Origin: Cyanodermella asteris
Lineage: Eukaryota; Ascomycota; Lecanoromycetes; Ostropales; Stictidaceae
Length of the DNA: 64,000 nt
Direction: 5' to 3'
Assembly (NCBI GenBank): GCA_900618795.1
Contig: UYJD01000013.1
Coordinates: 594,537 to 658,536 of the forward strand
Both the position numbers and the translations under genes were made by a program. The notes beneath the pieces were generated by a model that worked only from the letters and a program-made list of their open reading frames with translations, made no database searches and was not told the DNA's origin. Below are positions 42,177-54,416 of the stretch, one piece after another. The number at the start of each line of letters is the position of its first letter. Positions within the stretch are counted from its first letter, which is position 1.

Positions 42177-44935
42177 AGCCGCGTCTGGCGCTTACACAGA
42201 TAGGGTCAATGCGGCCAAGATCCGCCGCGACTTTTCAGGTTAGGTGAAGCGAATGTGGGTCAGCAGCACTGTCGCAATGACTATCACGTTACATTCTCCA
42301 GACGAAACAGCCGCCGGTACTTTCAGCAGTCGTCTGAAATGAGCTGCGAAATTGCGAGGTGGTTCGATGATTCAACATGAAGATTGGAACAAACGTTGGA
42401 GACGTTTAGCAGCGTCGGAGTCACGTCGCAACAGCGATCGTCAAGACTACGCACGAACATGAGGTCACGTTTCAGAATTGATGTCTCAAGCTGACAGGTT
42501 GACAGTGGGGACAAAGCCCGACGCTGCCCCTGAGCGAGATCTCCGTGCACTTAGAGCAGAACAACTAGTCGGCCGTCTGGAAGTGAGGAGACGAGCCAGG
42601 CGACGGTCACCCTAGCCGAGTTCGACGTACTCCAGCGGCGGTGTCGTGTCAGCTAATGTGAAAGAACCGGGAGAAGGTCTCTTGTACGTCCGACATGGTG
42701 ATCTTGGTACGTGCCGGCTTGGAGAAGAACCGGATGCAGATGAGATTGGACACATGGCGCTCCGCAGACTAGCAATCAGGCACTTGACGAGCAGCTGTCA
42801 GTGGATCAGCTGCCGAGATTACATGGTCTCGAAAGTATACCTCTTTCGGTTTGAAAGTGGTATGGCGAAACGCAGCCGCCTAGCCGCCGTCGAACTGGAA
42901 GTCATCATCTGACATTGACGGACGTGCGTCCCAGGCATGCTTTTCACAATATAGCACGGGCTAGATACTGCACCTCGACTGCCAAGTTGTTCGTGGGAAA
43001 CTAAGCAAAAGGAAGGAACCGCCTTTCCCCAGTCGCCTCAGACATGCAACAGGCTCGGCCGACAAGTAAGGTCATCAGCGTCAGCCCGCAACTTTCCCCG
43101 AATATGAGGCAAGGTGTAATGCACTGTTCTGCCAAGGTTCATGGCAGTGACGCAAATCTCATGCTTTCTCACCGAAAATATACTCGTAAGCAGACTTAGT
43201 AGAAGCCCCATTTGCCGTTATGCGAAGCCACAATGTTCTCGCAGGGCCGCAGGTTCTAGCCGGCGGCCGTCATAGTTGATGAGCACGACCCGTTTGATCT
43301 ATCCACGAGGGCTAGCATAGAGCTTACCAATGGCCAGTTCATCGGAGGTCGGTTCGCGGCGAAGGGTTGCATTGCAGTCGGACACGCACCGTTGCAGTCG
43401 TGTGAGCGCCGACCAGCTGTGGGTCTTGAGGTCGACGAACAGGTCTGAAAAAGGGCCGGCTAAGCCAGGCTGAACGACAAAAGAGGCTCTGCTCTGATGT
43501 TGGTGCTGCACAATGACAAACAGTCGCTGAGGATGCTTACTTTCAGTCGGCGACAGGTTTTGGCAGAGGGTCTGGCCTCGTCCGTCGTCGTTCACGCTGA
43601 ACCGGAAATAATAATCCCTAACCACAACTGAAATCGCAATGTAGGGAGACAGTAGAGTTCGATATTCAGGAATGTCGGCGCTAACGCATGAATGGAGGTG
43701 TAATACGAAATACGTGCAAGTTAGTAGGGTTTATCCATATGGATGCAGTAGCCGAAGCCTGTAACTCACCTCAAACGTTGAGGCTGTAACGTGACCTCTT
43801 CATCCTCACCTGTCAACCTGATCATATCACGATTCATACCACACGCGCTCTTTCTGCGCTCTACTGCCGCTTGTTCCGGCTGTTTCTCACCGAAGGCCTT
43901 ACTGCAGACCATCTCATTGCGTCAGTAGTTGTGCGTACCCCTTGCAGCACATGCGGCAGCACCGTGTCAAACAAAGGTGCAGCTCGACACAGTCATCTCC
44001 GCCGACACTGCAGTCCATGACAATGTAACTCTCTTCCTGTTCTACCAACATGATAACCGTTCTTCCGAGTGCATCCATGGCGTCCCGACGTCCCGTGGCC
44101 CTATCGACTAATCACATCTCTGTTACTGCGACGGCAGTGTCCGGGCAAAGTTCAACATTCAGCCTCATTGCGGCGAAGCAGACGTCAGAAAACACTGCAT
44201 CCACACCTACCGCTGCAGCCAGACTAGGAATCCTGGTGCGACCAGAGCCTCCGCCCGACCAGACTCCTCTGGTTCCTGGTCCCTGGTCCGCATCGCGTTC
44301 GTGTCAGACTAATAAGGCATAGACCAACGGGTCTTGTTCAAGATCTCCCATGCAACGTGCAACAACAGGTCCGTGAGGCCGTCAGTCCCGCCACGCTGGG
44401 GCCCAAACGAAGGCCAACAGACGGCCCTGGCTCACGCCCGACCTCAGTGGACCGAATCTGAGAATTGGGGGAAATGCCAGGGCAGCGAGTCCGTCTCCCG
44501 CGCGTGGCAACACCATATCAGATACGTCCCTTCAGCTGCAGGATCTTGATGCTGTCAGCAATTGCCCATGCTCATCAGCAAGATCGAAGACAATATCCAA
44601 CTCTTCGCATGGCAGGGACGCAGAAACCATTGCGTAGCTTGGCTGGTTGGACATCCCTCTCGATGCACTTCCCTGTTCACGCTTGCGGTAACGGCTTTTC
44701 GCTCTCCATGGCTGTCGTTTCATCGGCACCTCGCGCCATCTCTTAGTGGCTCAGAGCGGGCCTTCTTGACGGCCTTGTTGCTTGCCTCTGCTGCGTCCGG
44801 CCATAATTGAGGCCGTTGGCGAGAGATTACTCAGTTTCAATAATGTGATTGAATGTCATTTCACCGACAAAAGCTCACCCATCGGTCGGTTTTGCACTGA
44901 CCGTCACTGGCGTGACCATCTCTGGCCGCGGTCGA
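42177..44935. other. 2.8-kb stretch without recognisable gene
   Basis: The longest gene-poor stretch. A minus-strand frame (43299-43625) and several plus-strand frames at 43.9-44.8 kb were examined. None has an ATG start with a recognisable domain or a consistent splice model. Confidence 0.45.
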
Positions 44936-44941
44936 TATAAA
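44936..44941 (+). promoter_or_regulatory. TATA box of the 258-aa unknown gene
   Basis: TATAAA in GTCGATATAAATTC, 144 bp before the ATG at 45085, followed by a pyrimidine-rich leader. Confidence 0.5.
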
Positions 44942-45084
44942 TTCTCTTTACCTTCCTGTCTTGTCCCCAGCGTCTCTATCAATCTCACGATATCAAGCCG
45001 CTTGCTGTGCCTTGAGCCTTCTCACTTATTCTGCCTTCACTTTCACGGTCTCAAGCATATACCCCTCATACTCCCTCTTGCATA

Positions 45085-45910
45085 ATGCCTTCGATTGTTC
45101 CAGCATCTCCTATAGACTCGGGTGACGATGACGATTATAGCCCTGGCTTTGATGAGAATGAAATATACTTCCCAGTCTTCTGTCTATCAGAGGTACCAAA
45201 CGAAGTAAGGCAAACGATCCCTTGTGCCGATGGCAATGTTGACATGAATTCAGTACTTCGACGAGTTCAACAAACACGCCGGAGAGAACGAAGTAGCCGA
45301 CGTCCCCTGGATCGAGATCACGACCTCCCAAGGCCCTGCCGTTTTAGACAACCTCCGCCAAAACGCTTCGAGCGGCGAACCGAGCCCGACCCCCTTCAAG
45401 GACTGGACCCTCCTCCAAGTCTACGACTTTTACAAGCGCCATCTCCGACCTCGTCCCGACGGCTCCGACGCCAGCAAGCACTTTGCCTCCTTCACCTTCT
45501 TCGCCATCGACCGCGCCTGCGTCCGAGCAAACCCGCCACAGTGCATCGTCTGCAGCGACGCCCCCGACTTTGGCGAAGCCGACGGCGAGATCAGGCTCAA
45601 AACGTTCCGCATCACCATCGCCGAGGCCATGCCCAGCATGGCCGCGCTGGAAATGCTGAGCATGACGCCGAGCGAGGTCCGCGACCGGAGCACCTTCTGC
45701 CTCAAAGTGCATCCGCAACCGATGCTGGTTGCGGACGCGGCGAACCCGGATGCTTACGTGCTCGCGACGCCCGCCGAGGGTAGGGCGAACAAGAGGGCGG
45801 GCATCCGCATGGCGGAGGGCTTGGAGCTGGCGGGCACGAGGCGGATCGAGCGGGAGCAGCCTTCGGCTTCTAGGAGGGCGTACCCGAATCACGGTGGTTC
45901 CGCACTGTGA
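45085..45910 (+). CDS. Unknown conserved-looking protein, two exons, very GC-rich second exon
   Basis: Exons 45085-45204 and 45254-45910 with a 49-nt intron (GTAAGG..TTCAG, phase 0) give 258 aa. Exon 1 ends VFCLSEVPNE and exon 2 begins YFDEFNKHAGENEVADVPW. I do not recognise the family. No signal peptide or membrane segment is present. The N-terminus is acidic (SGDDDDYSPGFDENE). The middle (KDWTLLQVYDFYKRHLRP, FASFTFFAIDRACVRANP, QCIVCSDAPDFGEADGEIRLKTFRI) looks like a folded domain, and the end is Arg-rich and probably disordered. Exon 2 has strong preference for C- and G-ending codons, unlike exon 1. This also creates long antisense frames. The coding call rests on the clean intron, frame continuity and codon bias. 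Confidence 0.72.
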
Positions 45911-46515
45911 CTTGGTTCGACCTTGACGGCTTTGCCTTTGAAATTGTTCGTTCTGGTTTCGCGGGCGGGTCCCGCTGGGTTGGCGGGGAGTGCAATCTTG
46001 CACGAATGATGGCGGAAACTGGGGACAAACTACGCTCGTTGCATCTTCTATCTTCTCTTCACAGATTGTAATTTAGCATACTAATATAGAGTGAACCGGG
46101 TCAATACCTATTTGCAATGTTTTCGCTATCTGTCGCTACGTGAACATTTTACACCATACGTGACCGGTCTTGTACCTACGGAAGTAGTCAGCCGACCATA
46201 TGGTGTGAGGGTCGATCAAGTTCTTTAATGGTCGTGTCCATCGCCCCTGTCTGGCTGTTCAGTCAACCGTTCGGCCGGGCACTCGACTATGCACCGTGTG
46301 GTGCCACCCTCGCTCTTTATGTCACGTGTGCTGCGGATTCAGACTCTCATGGATGGGACGTGGAATGGTTCAATCATGTACATCACAATCAACGCCAACT
46401 TCAAAAGACAAACATGGTATCAAGCTCGTAACGGTCATCACATGCTTCCCCAAAAACCCCCCTCAACGACGCATTATGCAACCAGCGCCCTCCACACTCG
46501 AACTCAATAGCCAGT
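45911..46515. other. Intergenic between convergent genes
   Basis: 3' flanks of the unknown gene and of Ndc80; nothing recognised. Confidence 0.5.
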
Positions 46516-48949
46516 TCACAGCTCCTCGTCATCCTCTTCAATCTTCTCCTCGATTTCCATAGCCTCAGCTCTGGACCTCTCCTGCCTCGCCTTCTTGTCA
46601 AGCTCCTCTTCAAAGGCATGCTCTCTTTCCGCTTCCTCCTCCACGAATCCTTCATACCCTTCAAGGCTTTCCTGAATGTGCATCTTGAAGTTGATGATAA
46701 ATTCAAGCATACCTTGGGCTTCGGTATGCAGCGACTCGCGTAGCGAATTGGCGTCCATGCTGAGCTGTTCGTACTCGATTTGCGCATTGAGCTCGCGCTG
46801 CTTCCAAAGCTGGATGTCCTCGTTGAGCGTGCTGCGCATCCTCGACAGCTCGCCTTCAGTCTTTTCGATCTCGGCATCGGAATCGAATTTTTGCTTTGTG
46901 GTTGCCTGTTGCAAGAGTCGTATCAGTAAGAGTTCTCAAGTCAGAAGCAGAAGCCTGTCGCGAAAATGACAAGAGACGGTTCTCGACGTAAGGATTTGCT
47001 TGGGGATCAGTAAACTTACATCTTTGGTCTTGCTGTATTCATCTTGCGCGTTGTTCTCACGATGTTGCAGGGCATCAACCTCGTGCCGCTTTTGGTCCAT
47101 TGCATCGGCGATGTCAATTAGCAGGCCTCTGTTCTTGTCGTCCTTGGATTTCAGCTCGGTTCGTCGCTTGTCAACGTCGCGGCGCACGCTGGTGATATAG
47201 GACTTGACTGTCCCGCGCATGTCGCGATTCAGGATGCGCGATGGGTGGTAGCCGGTCTCACTATCGGCAAGCAGCCGATCGCCACCACCACGACTAGCCC
47301 CGAGCTGGCTAGATGAGAAACTACCACCATCGTTGACTTGAATTGCAAGCTCGAATTCTTCGTCCCGGATGCCGACGCTGTAGCAGAGGGAGTTGTACTC
47401 GCGCGTCAGGCTTTCCAAATGAGCGAGATTGGTGCTAGCTTCGTGCTCTTTCTCCTTGATGTTCGCCATGACATCTTCGAGGCGTTGCTTAACATCCTCG
47501 GAACTGTCCTGCAAGCGTTCGCGTTCGCCGTTCATTTGATCGATCTGCTGAATAGTAATGCCTTGCTTGTCGACAGCCTCCTGCAAGTCCGCCTTGTCCT
47601 GCATTGCCTCTTCGATCTGAGCCTCGCATTTGACTAGCTCATCTTTCAGAAGGCGAATCTTTTCTTCAGTCTTGGTCAATCGATCTGTCATCTTCTTCGC
47701 ATAAGCCTCAAACTTGTCAGAGTCCTCCTCAAGCAATTTCTTGTCATCATCGAGAACTTGCAAGTCGGGCATGGCGGCCTGTTCTTCCTCGATCTGCTTG
47801 AGCAGAGCCGCGTTTTCCGCTTCAAGAACTTCCAAATCCGCTGTATAGGCCGCTCGATTTTCTTCAAATTGCTTGGCCATGACGCCTACTTCTTGATCGA
47901 GTAGGACCGCCACCTCCTCGTCCGGCATATCTGCTGGGCAACTAGACCAGGTATGATAGGCACGATCCAGGAATGAAGCCATGATGCGGTCTGCGCTGAC
48001 ATCCACGCCCTCTTCCTGAAGCGCATAGTCATATTGCGCCGAGACGAAACCGTCCATCATTTGCGCCAGCTGCATTAGCCAGTGTAGCATCCCGAGCAAG
48101 GTGTGCCAGTTCTGCCCACCCACTGCCGACAGCTGAGATTTGGTGATTGATTTGGCGAACGGATAGCGAAGTTGCTGGAGCAACGCTGGAACCTCGTTGT
48201 CTATCGATTTCTGGAAAATGTAGGCCGGATCAATGCGCTTGTACATCCACTGAAAGATCATGTTGAAGTCCTTCTGAGTCGGCTGGCGGAAAGCATTTGG
48301 TTGAAGCTGATATTTCATGTCCATTGTGAAGTTATTCTCCGACACGTACTGTTCCAGTTCCGAGATCATATGTGTCTGCACCTGGCGGTCGCGCAACCTC
48401 CTCCTATCAGTTGGTACTCCAGGTGGTAAAGGCGCCTGTACGAAGAAGCTCTGCTGGTGGTTGACCGAGGGACCCATTGATTGTCTTCCGGCCCAAGCAC
48501 TCGAAGTCCTTTGCGCGCTCAACGCAACGGTTGATTGTTTATGGTGTGGTGTGGTCAAAGGGTTGGAGCTCCTAGGAGCCATGCTCATACGAGCTCCCCC
48601 CCGCGCGCCCTGGCCGAAGTCGCCTGTAGTCGGACCCATAGACATACGCGCGAAATTTGGTTGAGGTGGCGGACGCGAGGGCATCATCGACATGCGCGAG
48701 GACGACTGACTCCTAGTGTGTTGTACTGTAGCCGGCGCATCAAGATGCTGGCCTCTGAAACCAGAGACCGAAGAGGAACGCTTCAATGCGGAGGACGGTT
48801 GCGGAATTGCCGAATGATGGTTGTGGAGAGTGCCTAAGGTCTAGCTTGAGTCAGTCTTCTTTGTTCTCTGCCGGGCGCATATAGGTGTAACGACAGCTGC
48901 GTACCTGTCGCGGCTTGCTCACGCTGAACAGATGCGTGTCTTGGGCCAT
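46516..48949 (-). CDS. ndc80: Ndc80/HEC1 kinetochore protein
   Basis: Three exons: 48949-48905, 48840-47020 and 46905-46516 (introns 64 nt GTACGC..CTAG and 114 nt GTAAGT..ACAG, both phase 0), 751 aa. The 15-residue first exon (MAQDTHLFSVSKPRQ) joins TLGTLHNHHSAIPQPSSALKR, a pattern usual for fungal Ndc80; exon 2 alone has no ATG start. The basic, Ser-rich tail up to about 150 would contact microtubules and be phosphorylated by Aurora B. The calponin-homology domain lies at about 150-275 (TQKDFNMIFQWMYKRIDPAY, GGQNWHTLLGMLHWLMQLAQMM). Long coiled coils from about 310 onward pair with Nuf2. Length is normal for Pezizomycotina. One ACGCG core lies upstream at 49124. Confidence 0.95.
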
Positions 48950-49355
48950 GGCAGCGCTGTAGGTGCGCTTCTTGGCGCTGTTTGGGCCCGAAATGGTGGC
49001 GACTTGAGGCTGGCACCTCGCGTAAAGCACGAAAGCAAAGTGTTGTGTGGCCAATATGCGGGAGGTGGACAGGACTTGTGATGGTGGTGAGAAAGCCTTT
49101 GTTTACTTCGAGCCGCCGAGCCAACGCGGCAAGTCTTGGCAGCCAGAGCGATCGGATTTCGGAGTGAAACTCCGTCATTCGCACCTTTGCGTTACTGCGA
49201 CGGTTGATCATTCAGTCAGTGGACCACCTTCATGAACCGGGGAGATCTTGGTCTGGAACGCTCGTGAAGTGTCCGAAGTACAAGCACACCTCCATCTTCT
49301 AGGAGCACTGTTGCTTCGTTAGCTTATTTCTCGTTCTAATCCATTTGGCCGTTTT
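48950..49355. other. Intergenic, Ndc80 promoter
   Basis: Upstream region of Ndc80 and 3' flank of the F-box-like locus. A single ACGCG core is at 49124-49128. Confidence 0.45.
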
Positions 49356-50905
49356 TTATGCTGTAGTTATTCGCCATCGCGCTTCGAACTCAGCATCATC
49401 GTTAAATGCAGCTTCAACCCAGGTGATGAGACTAACTGCTTTCTGCTTGGCGAGCTTGTGTAAAGCCTGCCGCTCGCGTGAAAGGACAGACTTTGCCTCG
49501 CCCCACCGGAAGCATTCCCATTTGAACTTTCTCAGCTTTGCGAACTTGTCCTCTTCATTGTGTATAAGTGCTTGGAAAGAAGCTAAAGAAGCTTCGCCTT
49601 CCTCCATTGTATCGCACATGGTGATTGAAAGTTCTTCGAGACTCTTTGGCAGAGACCTTGCGATGTAGGATCTAGCCAGCTCTGGGCACAATACAGCGCC
49701 ATCTGCCTGGGTGAAAAGAAGATTGGCGCCAATCACCAGCTTTTCCAAGGACCGAAAACATCAAAAATCTAGAAGTACCGGCTCACCATCATTCCATGGC
49801 ATTTGTATCGCGAGACGTTGTAGATGAATACTTCTGAGGCTATGCGTTTGCTGTTTCATTGCCCGAGATAGCTCTAACACTTTGAGTGCGGGCCTCCAAC
49901 TGTTATGGTATCAGCCAGGCTCTGCTATCTTGGAGCTCATTTCAAAGACTGATTGAGATACTTACGTTGTACTATCATATGTGTATTCGAAGGTGTCGAG
50001 CGCTTGGGCTGACGCCAGCAGATTAATCACATGTTCTCCGGGAAGTTGCATAAGCTCGAACTGAATGGTCTTTAGGGGCAATGGCCGTGGCTCCAGAATT
50101 AGGAATGGACCTGCTTCTCCCTCCTCAATTGATCTGAAATATTGCCCAGCCAGACCCATTGAAATGTGTTTGACACCTGGCCACTTCAGTACGATATCCA
50201 GCTGCACGATACTGTGAGGATTTCTAATCTTTGCCTCTGTATGACGTTAGTGCTCGGATTGACTTGAGACTTTGCTTGATGCTCACCGATGATAGAAACG
50301 GTTTCGAGCGCCTTCAGAGGCAATGGCTCGTCAGTCTTGATTGCGGATCTGATGCAACCATCCACACTTTCCTCGAGAACGCGCCACGATTCGGGAGACA
50401 TGTCTGTGATAGCGAGCTCGCGAAGTCCCGATAGACGTGGGAGGAGCAGCGCAAGGAGATAAAGCGGCGAGCGTCTATCTAGACACTCTTCTTGCCATCG
50501 AGTGCGCTTGTCAACATCACCCTTCGTTTGGCCTTCGAATGTACTATTTATCATCTGTTGAATTCGACCTCACTCGATTTGATCCAGGGTTCTGAGCGGA
50601 TTTGTCTCTGTCATTGGCCCTCTCCGTGTGCGGATCATGTCGAACCTTCCTATCAAGGCGAGATTGCGAATGTGAGGGGCCCTGGCCATGTTAGATAGGA
50701 GGCTTTTGGTCAGTACACTCACAGGCAGATCATCACTGTCGACCGAATCTTGGACAATATCCCTGTATAGCAGAGGTTCCGCAATTCTGGCAAATCTTTT
50801 GCTGGCGAGCACTATGTGCAGTATCGAACATGGCGATTGTCCCTCCGCTGCCTGTTCGAGGATTTGTAGAATGAGCTCGTCGGGTAAGTCTACAATACTG
50901 GCCAT
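49356..50905 (-). pseudogene. F-box/LRR-like gene with two in-frame stops (probable pseudogene)
   Basis: Starts at ATG 50905 with an F-box-like helix set: MASIVDLPDELILQILEQAA .. CSILHIVLASKRFARIAEPLLYRDI. Two clean introns are seen, 50286-50237 (GTGAGC..TACAG) and 49965-49900 (GTAAGT..AACAG). They join KALETVSII to EAKIRNPHSIVQLDIVLKWPG, and YDSTT to WRPALKVLELSRAM. Leucine-rich stretches fit a substrate-binding repeat domain. Two places fail. A TGA at 50572-50570 stands inside a continuous frame, where only a 30-nt GT-AG segment could remove it. Another TGA lies at about 49764-49762, where the 47-nt GTGAGC..AAAG candidate intron (49786-49740) would break the frame. The last part (LVIGANLLFTQADG.. 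to WRITTA) is open. It may be a young pseudogene or hold unusual mini-introns. Confidence 0.55.
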
Positions 50906-51484
50906 TGTCAATGACAAGCTGGAGGGGAGGGAGTGAGTAGAAGCAAGTTCAAAGACTTGGGTAGGCATGTGCATATCAGCTCAGGTCAGCTACCTGTCAG
51001 CCAGCGCGGGGGTCCTGCATTCACACAGCCTCAGATCTGCATTGATCAGAGACGTTGGCCGCTGATGGCCGACGTACGCTTGAACGGCGTCGATTGCATT
51101 CACCAGACTCGCGGAGATTGTTGCATTTGTATGGAACAGCTCGTAGACGTATTATTGCTATTCCTTCATGGCGCGAGGGCGTCTCTCTATATCCAATCAC
51201 GTGAGCGTCGATCTCGAATCCGAAGGCGCGCGCAAAGCGGCGGGTCGCGTCCATGCCGGCGTTCTGGAGTAGTCGCCGAAGTACCTGCTCCCAGCCGAGG
51301 TATCGATGCTGGACTGGAGTTCTTGTCTTCCTGTCGAGCGACAATCTCGAGGGCGACTTCAATCTTCGCCTAACCTCGCAGCGCTTTCCGCCAGCACGTT
51401 GCCAACGTGACATCTGCTCGCGCAGAGTGAAGTGCAGCAAGCAGGCGCTGATCGAATATCCCATTACCGCCCTCATCCGTCACC
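50906..51484. other. Divergent promoter region of F-box-like locus and pex14
   Basis: About 580 bp without a recognised gene or TATA box. Confidence 0.45.
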
Positions 51485-52593
51485 ATGGCTCCTCGCGAGG
51501 ATCTCATCACGTCGGCAGTCTCGTTCTTGCAGGATCCTTCGGTCGCAGCAGCACCACTCGAAAAGCGACGAGCGTTTCTGGAGTCGAAGCACCTCACAGC
51601 AGAAGAAATCGACATCTCTTTCGCACGCGTGGGAACCGCACCACCAGCCTCAGGTCCAGGCCCGAACTCTTATCCATCATATCCTCCACCTTATCCCCAA
51701 CAGCAACAGTACGGTTATGGCTATCCTCCATACGGCGGCGGTCCGTGGGCACAGCAGGCAATGGAGCCGCCGCGACGAGACTGGCGCGACTGGTTCATCA
51801 TGGCTACGGTGACCACTGGTGTGGGCTGGGGCCTGTACGAGATTGGAAAGGTACGTCTCGATTGCCACAAGATGTGATTCATTCCTAACATATCTAGCGT
51901 TATGTGATGCCTCTTATCAAGCCGCCAACACCTGAACAAATCGAACAAGACAAGATGGACATTTCAGGCCAGTTCGACCGGGCTTTTACCTTGATCGAAC
52001 AGCTTTCAAGTGACACGGCCGAGCTCAAAATGGCCGAAAAGGACAGGAACGACAAGCTTGACAAGGCAATTGAAGATGTTGAGTCCGTCATTGCTGACTT
52101 GAAGACTGCAAACGAGACCAGAGAACAGGATACGCGAAGGATAGCGGAGGATGTGAACAGAGTTCGCGAGATGATCCCCAAGGCGTTGGAGGGCTGGAAG
52201 AATGATCGCGATGCGAAGGTCGCAGAATTGGGCAGCGAGTTGAAGAGCCTAAAGACATTGCTACATAACAGATTACAACAGCCCGCCCGAATCCCGACGC
52301 CCCCCGCTCCGAATGGTTCGATCGCCCCAGCATACGCAGGCGCAATTGGTCATGCAAGTGGAAACGTGGTAGCTGGCGTTCCGGGCGTCAGTTTGCCTGG
52401 TGCTGATCTTCCAAAGGCGCCGGCTCCTCCAGCAACGCCTGTTTCCAGCCACCAGGCCACGGTAGAAAGCCCAAGCAGTATTCCGACAGCCTCAGGACAG
52501 TCTTACAAGAAGCCTAACAAGGCAGCTATCCCCGCATGGCAGATGGCTGCAGCACAACAGTCATCAGCCAAAGACAATAGTGCTCAATCTTGA
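51485..52593 (+). CDS. pex14: Peroxin Pex14, docking subunit of the peroxisomal import machinery
   Basis: Exons 51485-51850 and 51898-52593 (47-nt intron, GTACGT..TCTAG, phase 0), 353 aa. The conserved N-terminal domain is at about 4-48 (REDLITSAVSFLQDPSVAAAPLEKRRAFLESKHLTA: here in part), which binds WxxxF motifs of Pex5 and Pex13. A Pro/Tyr/Gln-rich linker leads to a membrane segment at about 103-128 (WFIMATVTTGVGWGLYEIGK across the intron, then RYVMPLI). A coiled coil follows (about 140-220) and a disordered Ala/Pro-rich tail. Pex14 forms the docking complex for cargo-loaded receptor at the peroxisome, and at Woronin bodies in filamentous fungi. Confidence 0.94.
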
Positions 52594-52792
52594 TGTAATA
52601 TAATGCTATATGACCTTTCAACCATTTTTGGTTCGTTCACAAAAGATCTTCGGCCACAACATAGGTGGTCATCGACTTGCCGCCCCCAGATCAGAAGCCA
52701 CTACATGACAACAGACACAAGCTGTGTTGCCCGCTTGCCCGTCACCCGAGGCCTCGCGCTGGTCGAGAACTACTCAAGGATAGCCGTTGACC

Positions 52793-54106
52793 TCAAGGAT
52801 CCTCCCTCAATTGCGGCAAGATGCCACAGGTCAAAGCCTCTGCCTTGAATGTGTTTTCGGGGTGCAGAAGGTCCTCGAAGTATCGAGGTACACGGACCTC
52901 AGCAGCTTTCGTCAGTGCCAAATGCATCATCTTCTCGTCCAGCTCGACTCCGGCTTGATCTCCCTCCTGCCTGGCCTTCAGATGCTCAATTGCCCTCTCA
53001 CGTTCAACCATAGTCTTCTCGAGCACACTGTGCATGCTCGCCAGCACCTTTTCACAGGCCTTTGCCAGCGGCAGCTCCTCGGCCGGTACACCGTCAGGAC
53101 TGATCCAGCTCGCCTGCTCGTAGACACCAGCTTCCATCGCCGCCTCCCTTAGCCGCACCGTGATGAGCGCCGCAAACAGATCCCCGGTTCCACTGAAGAA
53201 GACGTCGAAAGCTGGCACTTCGATCTTGAAAGTCCTCGCCTTATAGTCCGACGTCCTGGTGGAGCCCACCACACTTAGCGTCTTCTGTTCTCCAATCTTC
53301 AGACTCGTCACCACCACGTGCGTCGTCCTGCTTTCCTTGTGCAACGCTTCGACTGCGCCTTCAAGCGTTGAGAAAGAGTACACCTTGTGCCCGCTCAACG
53401 TCTCCAGCTCAAAAGCATTAGGCACGATGAGATCCGCGTGGCCGATCAGCTCCTGGTAGACCGGTACGACGTCTGCGTTCACGTAGAGCTTGCCATTGTC
53501 GCCCATGACGGGATCCAACACCCAGAAGAAGGAACCCGGCTTCATGGTCGCGTTGTACCTGAGGTCGCGGGCAATTCTGCCCACAGCCTGGAGCGCTTCG
53601 GCGCCTAGGCAGTAGCCCGTGAGCATCATGTCAAAGTCATGGAGATGTGATTGCTTTAGGCCGGCATAGAGATCGGAAATGTCATCACCGCTCGATTTGG
53701 TGCCTTTCACTTGCTTGTAGGCCGTGTGGTTGCCTATGCATACACGTCAGATATCGCTGTCGAGGAAATACTTTGGGCTAAGTCTGCAGGAATCGAAATG
53801 TAGAACGAGTTCATACTGAAGTGGACAGTGTTTAGGGCGGAAACGTCGACACCGAAAGCCTGCATGACGCAGGTTGCCATCTTGTTGCCGACATAGCTGT
53901 AGGTCCAGCGCCGTCAGTTGCGTTTCTGATTGACGATATATTCATTGTGCTGAGAGTGTGTGGGGGACGATTTCATCATACCCGTAAACGACCTAAGCAA
54001 GTGTGTTAGTGCCCCGCAACGACTAAAAAGCTGATGTGGTACACACATGGCTTGCGATGGCCAACACCTTGCAATCAGGTACCGGGTAGCTGGGAGCGTT
54101 CTCCAT
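52793..54106 (-). CDS. Pyridoxal kinase (vitamin B6 salvage)
   Basis: Four exons: 54106-54047, 53992-53982, 53896-53817 and 53733-52793, 363 aa. All introns are GT-AG. The second exon is only 11 nt and encodes VVYG together with the next exon: IASH|VVYG|YVGNKMATCVMQAFGVDV. This is the substrate-binding start of the PdxK fold (S-H-V-x-x-G-x-V-G-N). The third junction gives TVHFS|NHTAY. Later motifs are DFDMMLTGYCLG, FFWVLDPVMGDNGKLY, LIVPNAFELETLSG and the ATP/anion-hole loop FFSGTGDLFAALI. The enzyme phosphorylates pyridoxal, pyridoxine and pyridoxamine to supply PLP. The C-terminal extension of about 60 residues is usual for fungal Bud16-type kinases. Confidence 0.93.
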
Positions 54107-54416
54107 GGTGACATGCAGAATAACAAGAAGATGTAACAACTGATCATCAATTTCTAGATAACGTCGTGAAGCTTGCTCAGCAACGACGCCAAGTCCGAGA
54201 GTCTACCTCCAATGTCCGCCGAATCCAGCACCAGGTGACTCATTTCCAGCTCATCTCAATTTGAATTGTGCAACGGGCACTTTACTATTGTTGTACATGG
54301 TCGCTATGCCGTCCTACGCCTTGAGGTTACGTACGTCTCTCATGGGTATCTTTCCATCATTTTGCGCCAAGCCATAATTTTGCATTTCAATGTCCAGATC
54401 GCCTTCACATTCACGT
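54107..54416. other. Intergenic, pyridoxal kinase promoter and PCNA 3' flank
   Basis: No gene recognised in these 310 bp. Confidence 0.5.

Noticed and set aside
43299-43625. Minus-strand 108-codon frame in the gene-poor 42-45 kb stretch
   Set aside because: No ATG start, no recognisable motif and no convincing neighbouring exon; left as unassigned.
45344-46003. 219-codon minus-strand frame over the unknown 258-aa gene
   Set aside because: Arg/Gly/Pro-rich shadow typical for antisense of GC-rich coding sequence; the plus-strand model has a proper intron and start.
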